Shown: positions 1 to 6,622, counted from the first letter of the stretch. The stretch is DNA of 8,549 bases from an uncultured Nocardioides sp. (GCF_946885725.1 NZ_CAMPGZ010000179.1:1-8549); one strand, 5' to 3'. Notes: a model not told the origin generated them from the letters alone. Numbers and translations are program-made.

Positions 1-1302
1 GTCGTCGCCGGACAGCACACGGTCGAGCCGCGCCTTGTCGAGTGTCTGCGTCCACTGCCCGATGATCACCGTGGCGATCGAGTTGCCGGCGAAGTTCGTC
101 AGCGCGCGGGCCTCGGACATGAACCGGTCGATGCCGACGATGAGGCCGACGCCGTCGAGCAGCTCAGGCCGGTGCGAGGAGAGCCCGCCGGCCAGCGTCG
201 CGAGACCGGCGCCGGTCACGCCGGCGGCGCCCTTCGACGCGATGATCATGAAGACCAGCAGCGAGATCTGCTCGCCGATGCTCAGCGGGTCGCCCATCGC
301 CTCGGCGATGAACAGCGACGCCATGGTCAGGTAGATCGCCGTACCGTCGAGGTTGAACGAGTAGCCGGTCGGTACGACGACGCCGACCGTGGTCTGCTGC
401 ACGCCGGCGTGCTCCATCTTCGCGATGAGCCGCGGCAGCGCCGACTCGGACGAGGACGTCGACAGGATCAGCAGGAACTCACGGCCGAGGTACTTCAGCA
501 GCGAGAAGACATTGACGCCGGTCGTCACCTTGAGCAGCGTGCCGAGCACGACGAACACGAAGAGCACGCAGGTGATGTAGAAGCCGACCATGATCACGGC
601 GAGACTCTTCAGGGCGTCCAAGCCCGTCTCGCCGACGACCGCCGCGATCGCGCCGAACGCGCCGATCGGCGCGGCCCACATGATCATCGCCAGCACGCGG
701 AACACCACGCGCTGCAGGTGACCGATGCCGACCAGGACCGGCTCGCCGGCCTTGCCCATCGCCTGCAGGGCGAAGCCGACCAGCAGCGCGACCAGCAGCG
801 TCTCCAGCACCTCGCCGTCGGTGAGCGCCGAGAACAGCGACGTCGGGATGATCCCGATCAGGAACTCGGTGGTCGAGCCCGCCTCACCGGCCTGCTCCTT
901 GCCGGCCTCGGCCAGCTCGGAGGTCAGGTTGAGGCCCTCGCCCGGGTGCAGGATGTTGCCGACGACCAGGCCGATGGCCAGCGCGAACGTCGACATCACC
1001 AGGAAGTAGGTCAGCGCGAGACCGCCGACCTTGCCGACGCTGGCCGCGCTGCGCACCGAGCCGACGCCCAGCACGATCGTGCAGAAGATGACCGGCGAGA
1101 TCATCATCTTGATCAGGTTCACGAAGCCCTCGCCGAGGGGCTTCAGCTTCACCGCGAAGTCCGGCGCGGCGAAGCCGACCACGATGCCGAGCAGCACCGC
1201 GGCGATGACGGCGAGGTACAGGTAGTGGGTCTTGTCGCGACCCGTGTTCGGCCTTGCAGTCGCGGCGGACGACGAGGTGTCGGGGGATGGCTGATGTGCC
1301 AC
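1..1302 (-). CDS. dctA: C4-dicarboxylate/cation symporter, DctA type (C-terminus cut by the window edge)
   Basis: Inner-membrane symporter of the DAACS (glutamate/dicarboxylate:cation) family, expected to import succinate, fumarate or malate with cations. The reading frame is open for 434 codons from a GTG at 1302 to base 1 without a stop. DctA proteins are about 430-460 residues, so only the extreme C-terminus should be missing. Family landmarks seen: first membrane segment around residues 27-46; the serine-rich hairpin motif STSSSESALP at 281-290; GYSFNLDGTAIYLTM with NLDGT at 317-321; the SKGAAGVTGAG hairpin-2 loop; and GIDRFMSEARALTNFAGN, with D392, R399 and N403 aligning with substrate and cation residues of the archaeal homologue GltPh. 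S396 stands where amino-acid transporters carry the Asp that binds the substrate amine, which favours a dicarboxylate (inference from remembered homologues). GGAGG lies four bases before the GTG and fixes the start. The gene is divergent from the two-component pair that probably controls it. Confidence 0.95.
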   Translation of the reverse strand, partial: MAHQPSPDTSSSAATARPNTGRDKTHYLYLAVIAAVLLGIVVGFAAPDFAVKLKPLGEGFVNLIKMMISPVIFCTIVLGVGSVRSAASVGKVGGLALTYFLVMSTFALAIGLVVGNILHPGEGLNLTSELAEAGKEQAGEAGSTTEFLIGIIPTSLFSALTDGEVLETLLVALLVGFALQAMGKAGEPVLVGIGHLQRVVFRVLAMIMWAAPIGAFGAIAAVVGETGLDALKSLAVIMVGFYITCVLFVFVVLGTLLKVTTGVNVFSLLKYLGREFLLILSTSSSESALPRLIAKMEHAGVQQTTVGVVVPTGYSFNLDGTAIYLTMASLFIAEAMGDPLSIGEQISLLVFMIIASKGAAGVTGAGLATLAGGLSSHRPELLDGVGLIVGIDRFMSEARALTNFAGNSIATVIIGQWTQTLDKARLDRVLSGDD

Positions 1303-1305
1303 GGT

Positions 1306-1311
1306 TCCTCC
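1306..1311 (-). promoter_or_regulatory. Ribosome-binding site of dctA
   Basis: On the minus strand this reads GGAGGA, followed by ACC and then the GTG start. It is a strong Shine-Dalgarno match with short spacing. It decides the GTG at 1302 as the start, since no ATG is near. Confidence 0.75.
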
Positions 1312-1372
1312 AGCGTCGGTGCCCGGGAACGGGCTGGGAGTGGGACGTGCTCCGCCGAGAGTGGTACCCACC

Positions 1373-1388
1373 TGTGACCGCAGTCACG
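1373..1388. promoter_or_regulatory. Candidate CRP/GlxR-family binding site
   Basis: The sequence TGTGA-CCGCAG-TCACG matches the CRP-type consensus TGTGA-N6-TCACA at nine of ten defined positions, and its core GTGAC-CGCA-GTCAC is a perfect dyad. It sits midway in the divergent region, about 70 bases from the dctA start and 32 from the kinase start, so one bound dimer could act on both promoters. Actinobacterial CRP/GlxR proteins use the same consensus and often control carboxylate transport. The match is seen directly; binding is inferred. Confidence 0.6.
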
Positions 1389-1410
1389 CTTGTGTACGTT
1401 GTGTTCACGA

Positions 1411-1415
1411 GGAGG
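1411..1415 (+). promoter_or_regulatory. Ribosome-binding site that sets the kinase start
   Basis: GGAGG lies four bases before the GTG at 1420. The reading frame stays open upstream to a TTG at 1390, but that codon has no such site and would put this GGAGG inside the gene. Confidence 0.7.
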
Positions 1416-1419
1416 CCGG

Positions 1420-3003
1420 GTGAGTTCGCGTGAACGGTCGCTGGCGCAGCAGATCTTCGTGCTGCAGCTGCTCACCGTCCTGCTCGTGGCGGTCGTCGCG
1501 GTCGTGCTGGCCTACGTCGACGCGCGTCGCGACCAGCTCGAGTCCGCGCGGCTGCGCTCGGTGAACGTCGCCGAGGCGGTGGCCGACTCGCCGTACGTCG
1601 TACGCGCGATCGAGCGTCCCGACCCGTCGCGTGAGTTGCAGCCGTACGCCGAGCGGGTGCGCAAGGACACCGGCACCGACTTCGTGGTGATCATGGCGCT
1701 CGACCGCACGAGGTACTCGCACCCGAACCCTGCGGAGCTCGGCGGGAAGTTCATCGGCGACCTGGGCGGAGCGCCGGAAGGACGTGTCTTCACGCAGGAG
1801 TACACCGGCACGCTCGGGCCCTCGATGCGCGCCGTCGTACCGGTTCGCGACGGAGCCGGTGGCGACGTCGTGGCGCTCGTTTCGGTCGGGATCACGCTCG
1901 ACCGGGTGGACCGCGCCTTGGAGCGGCGACTGGTGCCGATCGGGCTGGCCGCGGCCGCGGTGGTGGGGATCGGTGCCGTGGGGGCCGGCTTGATCAGCCG
2001 CCGGCTGCAGCGGCAGACCCACGGCATGGGCGCCGCCGAGATCACCCGGATGTACGAGTACTACGACTCGGTGCTGCACGCGGTGCGGGAGGGGATGCTG
2101 CTGGTCGACGCCGACGATCGCGTCCAGCTGGTCAACGACGAGGCGCGCCGGCTGCTCGGTCTGCCCGAGGACGTCGTCGGCCGGGGCTTGGCCGAGCTCG
2201 GGTTGCCCGAGGCGTTGACCCGGTCATTGCTCGACGGTGATGCCGGGCCGGACGAGATCCACCTGGTCGGCGACCGGGTGCTGCTCGTCAACCAGGCCGA
2301 CGCGCGCTGGCAGGGGCGCGACGTCGGCTCGGTGATCACGTTCCGCGACCACACCGAGCTGCGGGCGGTGACGGGGGAGCTCGACACCGTGCGCGGGCTG
2401 GCCGAGGCGCTTCGTGCGCAGAACCACGAGGCCAGCAACCGCCTGCACACCGTGGTGTCGCTGATCGAGCTCGGTCGCGTCGACGACGCGGTCCGGTTCG
2501 CGACCGAGGAGCTCGAGACCGCGCAGGTCCTCACCGACGTGGTCGTCGGGTCCGTCCACGAGCCCGTCGTGGCTGCCGTCCTGCTCGGCAAGTCCGCGCA
2601 GGCGGCCGAGCGGGGGATCGACCTCGTCATCGACGACGCGACGACCGTCACCGATCTCGTCGTCGAGCCGCGTGACGTGGTCACGATCCTCGGCAACCTC
2701 GTCGACAACGCGTTCGACGCCGTCGCCATCGCCGACCGGAAGCAGGTGCGGGTGCGCGTGCACGCCGACGCCGCCGTTCTGGAGGTCGACGTCGACGACA
2801 GCGGGCCGGGCCTGCCCGAGGACGTCCGCGAGCACGTGTTCCGCCGCGGTTGGTCGACCAAGCGCGGCGACGACGCCGTGGGCCGCGGCCTCGGACTCGC
2901 GCTGGTGGGCCAGGTCGTACGTCGGCACGGTGGCGAGGTCCGGGCGGACCGGTCGCCGCTGGGCGGTGCGCGCTTCACCGTGCGGATCGGCGGCGCGGCA
3001 TGA
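1420..3003 (+). CDS. Sensor histidine kinase of the CitA/DcuS (di-/tricarboxylate) family
   Basis: Membrane sensor kinase of 527 residues, close to DcuS and CitA in length and layout. Membrane segment 1 is at about 12-33, an extracytoplasmic PAS-like (sCache) sensor at 34-171, segment 2 at 172-192, a cytoplasmic PAS domain at about 216-315, then the dimerisation/phosphoacceptor helix and the ATPase domain. The sensor has RTRYSHPNP (R98, H101) and PSMRAVVPV (R137), the places where this family binds carboxylate groups. The phosphoacceptor is H336 in AQNHEASNRLHT. The N-box is GNLVDNAFDA (N426, N430), followed by DDSGPGL and GRGLGLAL. All catalytic motifs look intact. The gene overlaps its response regulator by ATGA, so the two are translationally coupled. 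It is divergent from dctA, which makes dctA the likely target. The exact ligand (succinate, fumarate, malate or citrate) cannot be read from sequence. Confidence 0.93.
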   Translation: MSSRERSLAQQIFVLQLLTVLLVAVVAVVLAYVDARRDQLESARLRSVNVAEAVADSPYVVRAIERPDPSRELQPYAERVRKDTGTDFVVIMALDRTRYSHPNPAELGGKFIGDLGGAPEGRVFTQEYTGTLGPSMRAVVPVRDGAGGDVVALVSVGITLDRVDRALERRLVPIGLAAAAVVGIGAVGAGLISRRLQRQTHGMGAAEITRMYEYYDSVLHAVREGMLLVDADDRVQLVNDEARRLLGLPEDVVGRGLAELGLPEALTRSLLDGDAGPDEIHLVGDRVLLVNQADARWQGRDVGSVITFRDHTELRAVTGELDTVRGLAEALRAQNHEASNRLHTVVSLIELGRVDDAVRFATEELETAQVLTDVVVGSVHEPVVAAVLLGKSAQAAERGIDLVIDDATTVTDLVVEPRDVVTILGNLVDNAFDAVAIADRKQVRVRVHADAAVLEVDVDDSGPGLPEDVREHVFRRGWSTKRGDDAVGRGLGLALVGQVVRRHGGEVRADRSPLGGARFTVRIGGAA

Positions 3004-3698
3004 CGTTCCGCGTGCTGGTCGTCGAGGACGAGGAGGTGGCCGCCGCGGCGCACGCCGCGTACGTCGAGCGGGTGCCCGGCTTCGCCGTCGCCGCGGTCGC
3101 CCGCTCGGGCGCCGACGCGGTCCGGATGATGCGTGAGGTCGAGGTCGACCTCGTGCTCCTCGACATGCACCTGCCCGACGTACACGGGCTGGAGCTGCTG
3201 CGGCGCCTTCGCCAGGACGGCCACCTCGCCGACGTCATCGCGGTCACCTCCGCGCGCGACCTCGACGTGGTGCGGCGGGCGGTGTCGCAGGGCGTCGTGC
3301 AGTACCTGCTCAAGCCGTTCTCGTTCGCCGGACTGCGCGACAAGCTGGAGCAGTACGCCGCCTACCGCGCTCAGCTCGACGACGCCGGCCAGGCCGTGGT
3401 CCAGGACGAGGTCGACGAGCTCCTCGGCCTGCTGCGGCCCGTCGGCGGCGCGACGTCGCTGCCCAAGGGGATGAGCGGCGAGACGATGCGCAAGGTCACC
3501 GACCACCTGCGCGATGCTGGTGCGGCGTCGGCCAGCGAGGTCGCCGAGGCCGCCGGCACCTCGCGCGTCACCGCCCGGCGCTACCTCGAGCACCTCGTCG
3601 AGAGCGGCCTGGTCGAGCGGCGGCCGCGGTACGGCGGTGGCGGCCGGCCCGAGATGGAGTACCGCCTGCTACGTCCGCCGTCCGGCGTACCGGACTAG
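3000..3698 (+). CDS. Response regulator of the CitB/DcuR family
   Basis: Cytoplasmic DNA-binding partner of the preceding kinase, 232 residues, typical for CitB/DcuR/DpiA regulators. The N-terminal receiver domain (about 4-120) has the acidic pair E9/D10, phosphoacceptor D55 in LLDMHLPD, switch residue T83 and K105 in LLKPF. A linker with acidic and Leu-rich stretches follows. The C-terminal winged helix-turn-helix lies at about 165-228, with SASEVAEAAGTSRVTARRYL as its core and the family's usual GRPEMEYRL end. The ATG overlaps the kinase stop codon (ATGA), so the start is set by coupling. It probably binds the dctA/kinase intergenic region. It also lies directly upstream of the GntP cassette, so control of that operon is possible but unproven. 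Confidence 0.93.
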   Translation: MTFRVLVVEDEEVAAAAHAAYVERVPGFAVAAVARSGADAVRMMREVEVDLVLLDMHLPDVHGLELLRRLRQDGHLADVIAVTSARDLDVVRRAVSQGVVQYLLKPFSFAGLRDKLEQYAAYRAQLDDAGQAVVQDEVDELLGLLRPVGGATSLPKGMSGETMRKVTDHLRDAGAASASEVAEAAGTSRVTARRYLEHLVESGLVERRPRYGGGGRPEMEYRLLRPPSGVPD

Positions 3699-3702
3699 CC
3701 AA

Positions 3703-3721
3703 CTTGCGCAATGTGCGCAGG
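3703..3721. promoter_or_regulatory. Inverted repeat, candidate operator
   Basis: CTTGCGCA-ATG-TGCGCAGG has eight-base arms that pair at seven of eight positions. The inner TGCGCA is itself palindromic and occurs twice. It begins five bases after the response regulator stop and lies about 95-110 bases before the permease start. That position suits an operator for the cassette's DeoR protein or for the response regulator. The role is inferred. Confidence 0.4.
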
Positions 3722-3762
3722 TTACTCACGCGTAGGGCTTGCAACGTGCAGTAAGAGACCGG

Positions 3763-3799
3763 CAGGGTGCTGGGAGTCCCCGACATCGGGGAACCCCTG
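3763..3799 (+). promoter_or_regulatory. Perfect palindrome within a larger, possibly switching, leader hairpin
   Basis: The core TCCCCGA-CA-TCGGGGA (3777-3792) is a perfect dyad with seven-base arms. Outer bases CAGGG (3763-3767) and CCCTG (3795-3799) can also pair, giving an extended stem. Two competing pairings exist: GGGA with TCCC (3772-3780) and GGGG with CCCC (3788-3797). The structure ends five bases before the permease GGAGG. It could be an operator, or an RNA element that affects access to the ribosome-binding site. Confidence 0.45.
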
Positions 3800-3803
3800 T
3801 CTC

Positions 3804-3808
3804 GGAGG
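3804..3808 (+). promoter_or_regulatory. Ribosome-binding site that sets the permease start
   Basis: GGAGG lies six bases before the GTG at 3815. The frame is open upstream to about 3767, but that stretch would encode the hairpin leader, has no ribosome-binding site and would precede the first membrane helix with non-family residues. Confidence 0.7.
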
Positions 3809-3814
3809 TTCATC

Positions 3815-5296
3815 GTGGATCTACAGCTGCTGCTCGCCCTGCTGCTGGGCATCGCGACGGTCGTCGTGGTGGTGCTGGCGACGCGCCTGGACGCGTTCGT
3901 CGGGCTGCTGCTGGCCGCGCTGGTGACCGGCTTCGTCGCCGGCTCGCCCGCGCTCGACACCATCACGTCGATGACGGAGGGCTTCGGTGCGACGCTCTCC
4001 TCGATCGGCATCGTCATCGGCCTGGGAGTCGGGATCGGCAAGATCCTCGAGGTCTCCGGCGCCGCCGACGCGCTCGCCCGCGCGTTCGTCCGCGTGCTGG
4101 GCCGCGGGCGCGAGCACTGGGCGATGGCCGGCACCGGCGCGATGGTCTCCATCCCGGTGTTCTGCGACTCCGGCTTCGTGATCATGAACCCGCTCGCCCG
4201 CTCCATCGCGCGCCGGATCCGCGGCCGCTACGTGACCCTGGCGCTGGCCCTCGGCTGCGGGATGACGCTGACCCACCACCTCGTCCCGCCGACGCCCGGC
4301 CCGCTCGGCGTCGCCGGCATCCTCGGAGCCGACCTCGGCGCCCTCGTCCTCGCCGGGCTCATCTTCGCGCTGCTCCTCCTGCCGATCGTCGTCGCCTACG
4401 CCGCGTGGATGGGGCCCAAGCTCGAGAGTGAGCTCGTCGAGGACGTGAGGGAGGCGGTGTACGCCGGTGCGACGGTCGGTGCCGGCTCGTCCGGCGGCGG
4501 CACCGCCACCGACGTCGCCGGCCGCGACGCTCTCGGGGACTACGAGGACGACGCGCCCACGCACCAGCTGGGCGAGACCCCCGAGGGCGAGAAGCCGCAC
4601 CGCGTCGGCTTCCTGCTCGCCTCGCTGCCGCTGCTCCTCCCGCTGGCGCTCATCGTGCTCAACACCGTCGCGGTCGCGATCGACCGCAGCCAGCAGGGCG
4701 TGCTCGACCCGAACGCCGAGTACTCGCCGCAGGGCTTCGCCAAGATCATGTCGTTCCTCGGCCACCCCGTGGTCGCGCTGACCATCGGCATCGTGCTTGC
4801 CGTCTACACGCTGCTGCCGCGCTGGACGCCCCGCAAGCAGGTGCACTCCTGGCTGGCCGAGGCCGCCGCGTCGGCCGGTCTGATCATCCTGATCACCGGT
4901 GCGGGCGGCGCGCTCGGCCAGGTGCTGCGCGACTCCGGCGTGGGCGACGCGCTCGCCGAGGCGATCTCGTCGACGAACCTGCCGGGCGTCCTGGTGCCGT
5001 TCCTGGTCGCGACGCTGGTCCGTCTCGCGCAGGGCTCCGGCACCGTCGCGATGATCACCGCGGCGTCGGTCACCGCACCGCTCGTGGCCGGGATGGGCCT
5101 GTCGCCGCTGCTCGCGGCGCTGGCCTGCTGCGCCGGCTCGATGGTGTTCAGCTACTTCAACGACTCGTACTTCTGGGTGGTCACCCGGTTCACCGGTCTC
5201 GAGGGCGTCGCCGCCCTCCGCGGCTGGTCGGGCATCACCACCGCCGTCTGGGCCGGGTCGCTGCCGCTGCTCCTGATCGCCAGCCTGGTGATCTGA
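3815..5296 (+). CDS. GntP-family permease, probably for a C4 sugar acid
   Basis: Inner-membrane proton symporter of the gluconate permease (GntP) family, 493 residues. It opens with hydrophobic helices (about 2-22 and 26-45) and carries family signatures SIPVFCDSGFVIMNPLA (112-128), THHLVPPTPGP (153-163), AQGSGTVAMITAA (405-417) and FSYFNDSYFWVVTRF (from 445). Family members are usually about 440-450 residues. The excess is accounted for by a hydrophilic, Gly- and acid-rich loop at about 202-263, so the core is complete. In gene clusters with DUF1537 kinases and PdxA2 enzymes, GntP permeases are predicted to import four-carbon acid sugars, which fits this operon better than gluconate: no gluconate kinase or Entner-Doudoroff gene is nearby. 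It is the first gene of the cassette, and its stop codon directly abuts the next gene's start. Confidence 0.92.
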   Translation: MDLQLLLALLLGIATVVVVVLATRLDAFVGLLLAALVTGFVAGSPALDTITSMTEGFGATLSSIGIVIGLGVGIGKILEVSGAADALARAFVRVLGRGREHWAMAGTGAMVSIPVFCDSGFVIMNPLARSIARRIRGRYVTLALALGCGMTLTHHLVPPTPGPLGVAGILGADLGALVLAGLIFALLLLPIVVAYAAWMGPKLESELVEDVREAVYAGATVGAGSSGGGTATDVAGRDALGDYEDDAPTHQLGETPEGEKPHRVGFLLASLPLLLPLALIVLNTVAVAIDRSQQGVLDPNAEYSPQGFAKIMSFLGHPVVALTIGIVLAVYTLLPRWTPRKQVHSWLAEAAASAGLIILITGAGGALGQVLRDSGVGDALAEAISSTNLPGVLVPFLVATLVRLAQGSGTVAMITAASVTAPLVAGMGLSPLLAALACCAGSMVFSYFNDSYFWVVTRFTGLEGVAALRGWSGITTAVWAGSLPLLLIASLVI

Positions 5297-6622
5297 GTGG
5301 CCCGGGTCCTGGTGGTCGCGGACGACCTGACGGGCGCCAACGCGGCGGCCGCCGGGTTCGCCCGTCGCGGCTTCCGCGCCGCGACGGCGAGTGCCGCGGA
5401 CCGGCCGGACGTCGTGGCGGAGATGGTGGCGCGGTTCGACGTCGTCGTCGCGACGACCGACAGCCGGCACGAGACACCCGAGGTCGCCGCCGAGTGCGTC
5501 GACCGGGTCGTCGAGGCCGGCTGGCCCGCCGACCTGGTCTGCAACCGGATCGACACCACGCTGCGAGGCAATGTCGGCGCGACCACGGCCGCGGTGCTCG
5601 CGGCGGTACGTCGGGCGAGCGACCGTCGTGTCGTCGCGCTGTGCGCCCCTGCGCACCCCGCCGCCGGCCGGCACACGATCGGCGGCACGCAGCTGCTCGA
5701 CGGTCGCCGGCTGGAGGAGACCGAGGTGGCGCGTGACCCGCGCACCCCAGTCACCACCTCCGACGTCGTCGCGCTGCTCGCGCGGCAGGCGGACCTCGCC
5801 ACCGTGCTCGTGCCGATGGCGGCCGTGACCGGCGACGAGTCCGCGCTGGTCGACGCGGTCGCCGCGGCCGTCGACGACGGTGCGGACGTGGTCGTCGCGG
5901 ACGCCACCACCGAGGACCACCTCGAGCGGGTGGCCGCGGCTGCCGCAGCCGTCGCTCGGAACCGTGACCTGGTCTGGGTCACCAGCGACCCCGGCCCCGC
6001 CTCGGCCGCCCTGGCCGACGCGCTCGGCCTCGGCGAGGGCGCCCACCAGGCGCCGCTGCTCGTCGTCTCCGGCTCCGCCACCGAGCTCACCCGCACCCAG
6101 CTCGGCCGGCTCACCACCGAGCGAGGCGTCGCCGTGCACCGCACGCCATGCGTCGGTGACACGGCCGTGCCCGACGTCGACGCCACCGGCAAGCTCCTCG
6201 ACACGCTGCTCACCGACGCCGCGCCCGGTGAGGTCGTAGCGCTCGCGACCGTCGTCGACGAGTCGGACCTCCGCCCGGTCTCGCCCGAGCAGGCCGAAGA
6301 GGTGCCGCGGACGCTCGCCCGCGCGGTGCGTCGCAACCTCGAGGAGCACGCGGTCGACGGTCTCTACTCCACCGGCGGCGACGTGACGGCCGCGCTGCTC
6401 GCCGAGCTCGGCTCGCGCGGGCTCGAGATCACCGACGAGGTCGTCCCGCTCGCGGTCGCCGGCACGTTGGTCGGCGGCCCCTTCGACGGCCTGCCGCTCG
6501 TCACGAAGGGCGGCCTCGTCGGCGGCCCGGACGCCGCGCTCGCGTGCCTCGACCACCTTCGCCGTACCGCCGACCTGCGCCGCCGTCAGGTCGCCTCCGC
6601 CCGTTCGCGCACCCCGTACTGA
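5297..6622 (+). CDS. Four-carbon acid sugar kinase family protein (DUF1537)
   Basis: Cytoplasmic ATP-dependent kinase of 441 residues, normal for the DUF1537 family (D-threonate, D-erythronate and 3-oxotetronate kinases). The N-terminal substrate domain starts with VVADDLTGAN (D9, D10, N15), then DSRHE, NRIDTTLRGN (83-92) and CAPAHPAAGRHTIGG, all family landmarks. The C-terminal nucleotide-binding domain starts near PLLVVSGSATE and has STGGDVTAALL (G360, G361, D362) and LVTKGGLVGGPDA (K404). The first landmark often reads KIDSTLRGN, so NRIDTTLRGN is a mild variant. The GTG start follows the permease TGA with no gap and no good Shine-Dalgarno, so translation is probably coupled to the permease. 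With a PdxA2-type gene next, a D-threonate or D-erythronate 4-kinase role is more likely than 3-oxotetronate kinase, which works with a separate dehydrogenase, aldolase and isomerase. The exact substrate is unproven. Confidence 0.9.
   Translation: MARVLVVADDLTGANAAAAGFARRGFRAATASAADRPDVVAEMVARFDVVVATTDSRHETPEVAAECVDRVVEAGWPADLVCNRIDTTLRGNVGATTAAVLAAVRRASDRRVVALCAPAHPAAGRHTIGGTQLLDGRRLEETEVARDPRTPVTTSDVVALLARQADLATVLVPMAAVTGDESALVDAVAAAVDDGADVVVADATTEDHLERVAAAAAAVARNRDLVWVTSDPGPASAALADALGLGEGAHQAPLLVVSGSATELTRTQLGRLTTERGVAVHRTPCVGDTAVPDVDATGKLLDTLLTDAAPGEVVALATVVDESDLRPVSPEQAEEVPRTLARAVRRNLEEHAVDGLYSTGGDVTAALLAELGSRGLEITDEVVPLAVAGTLVGGPFDGLPLVTKGGLVGGPDAALACLDHLRRTADLRRRQVASARSRTPY

Larger units (their letters stand above)
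1303..1419. promoter_or_regulatory. Divergent control region between dctA and the sensor kinase gene
   Basis: This 117-base gap must hold the promoters of both divergent transcription units. It contains a CRP-type palindrome at 1373-1388 and two small dyads: GCCCG/CGGGC at 1321-1334 and GTGG-TAC-CCAC at 1361-1371. A near direct repeat (TTGTGTACG at 1390-1398, TTGTGTTCACG at 1399-1409) overlaps the upstream side of the kinase ribosome-binding site. I see no convincing -35/-10 pair on either strand; weak TAC-containing hexamers near 1395 (plus) and 1365 (minus) are the only candidates. The response-regulator operator most likely lies here too. Confidence 0.55.
3699..3814 (+). promoter_or_regulatory. 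Leader and control region of the acid-sugar cassette
   Basis: These 116 bases lie between the response regulator stop and the permease start. They hold a dyad at 3703-3721, a nested hairpin region at 3763-3799 and GGAGG at 3804-3808. There is no T-run behind either dyad, so I see no standard intrinsic terminator for the two-component operon. No clear -35/-10 pair stands out. The region should carry the cassette promoter and the DeoR operator, unless the cassette is read through from the kinase operon. Confidence 0.5.

Noticed and set aside
172..1377. A 401-codon plus-strand open frame over the symporter gene.
   Set aside because: Its translation is Arg/Asp/Gln/His-rich and unlike a real protein, while the opposite strand encodes all DctA motifs in one frame.
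1390..1419. TTG at 1390 as the kinase start, adding ten residues.
   Set aside because: It lacks a ribosome-binding site, and the strong GGAGG at 1411-1415 is correctly placed for the GTG at 1420.
2061..3593. A 510-codon minus-strand open frame across the kinase and response regulator.
   Set aside because: It is antisense to intact histidine kinase and receiver motifs; the translated composition is Ser/Thr/Arg-rich noise.
3703..3721. Intrinsic terminator for the two-component operon.
   Set aside because: The dyad has no following T-run and its stem contains an internal palindrome more typical of an operator.
3767..3814. Longer permease N-terminus starting near 3767.
   Set aside because: The added residues would be encoded by the hairpin leader, do not resemble the family, and GGAGG at 3804-3808 fits the GTG at 3815.
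3821..6556. A 911-codon open frame on the minus strand.
   Set aside because: It is antisense to two clearly recognised genes (permease and kinase), is made of low-complexity Arg/Gly/Asp/Glu-rich sequence and has no domain I recognise. Long antisense frames are common in GC-rich DNA.
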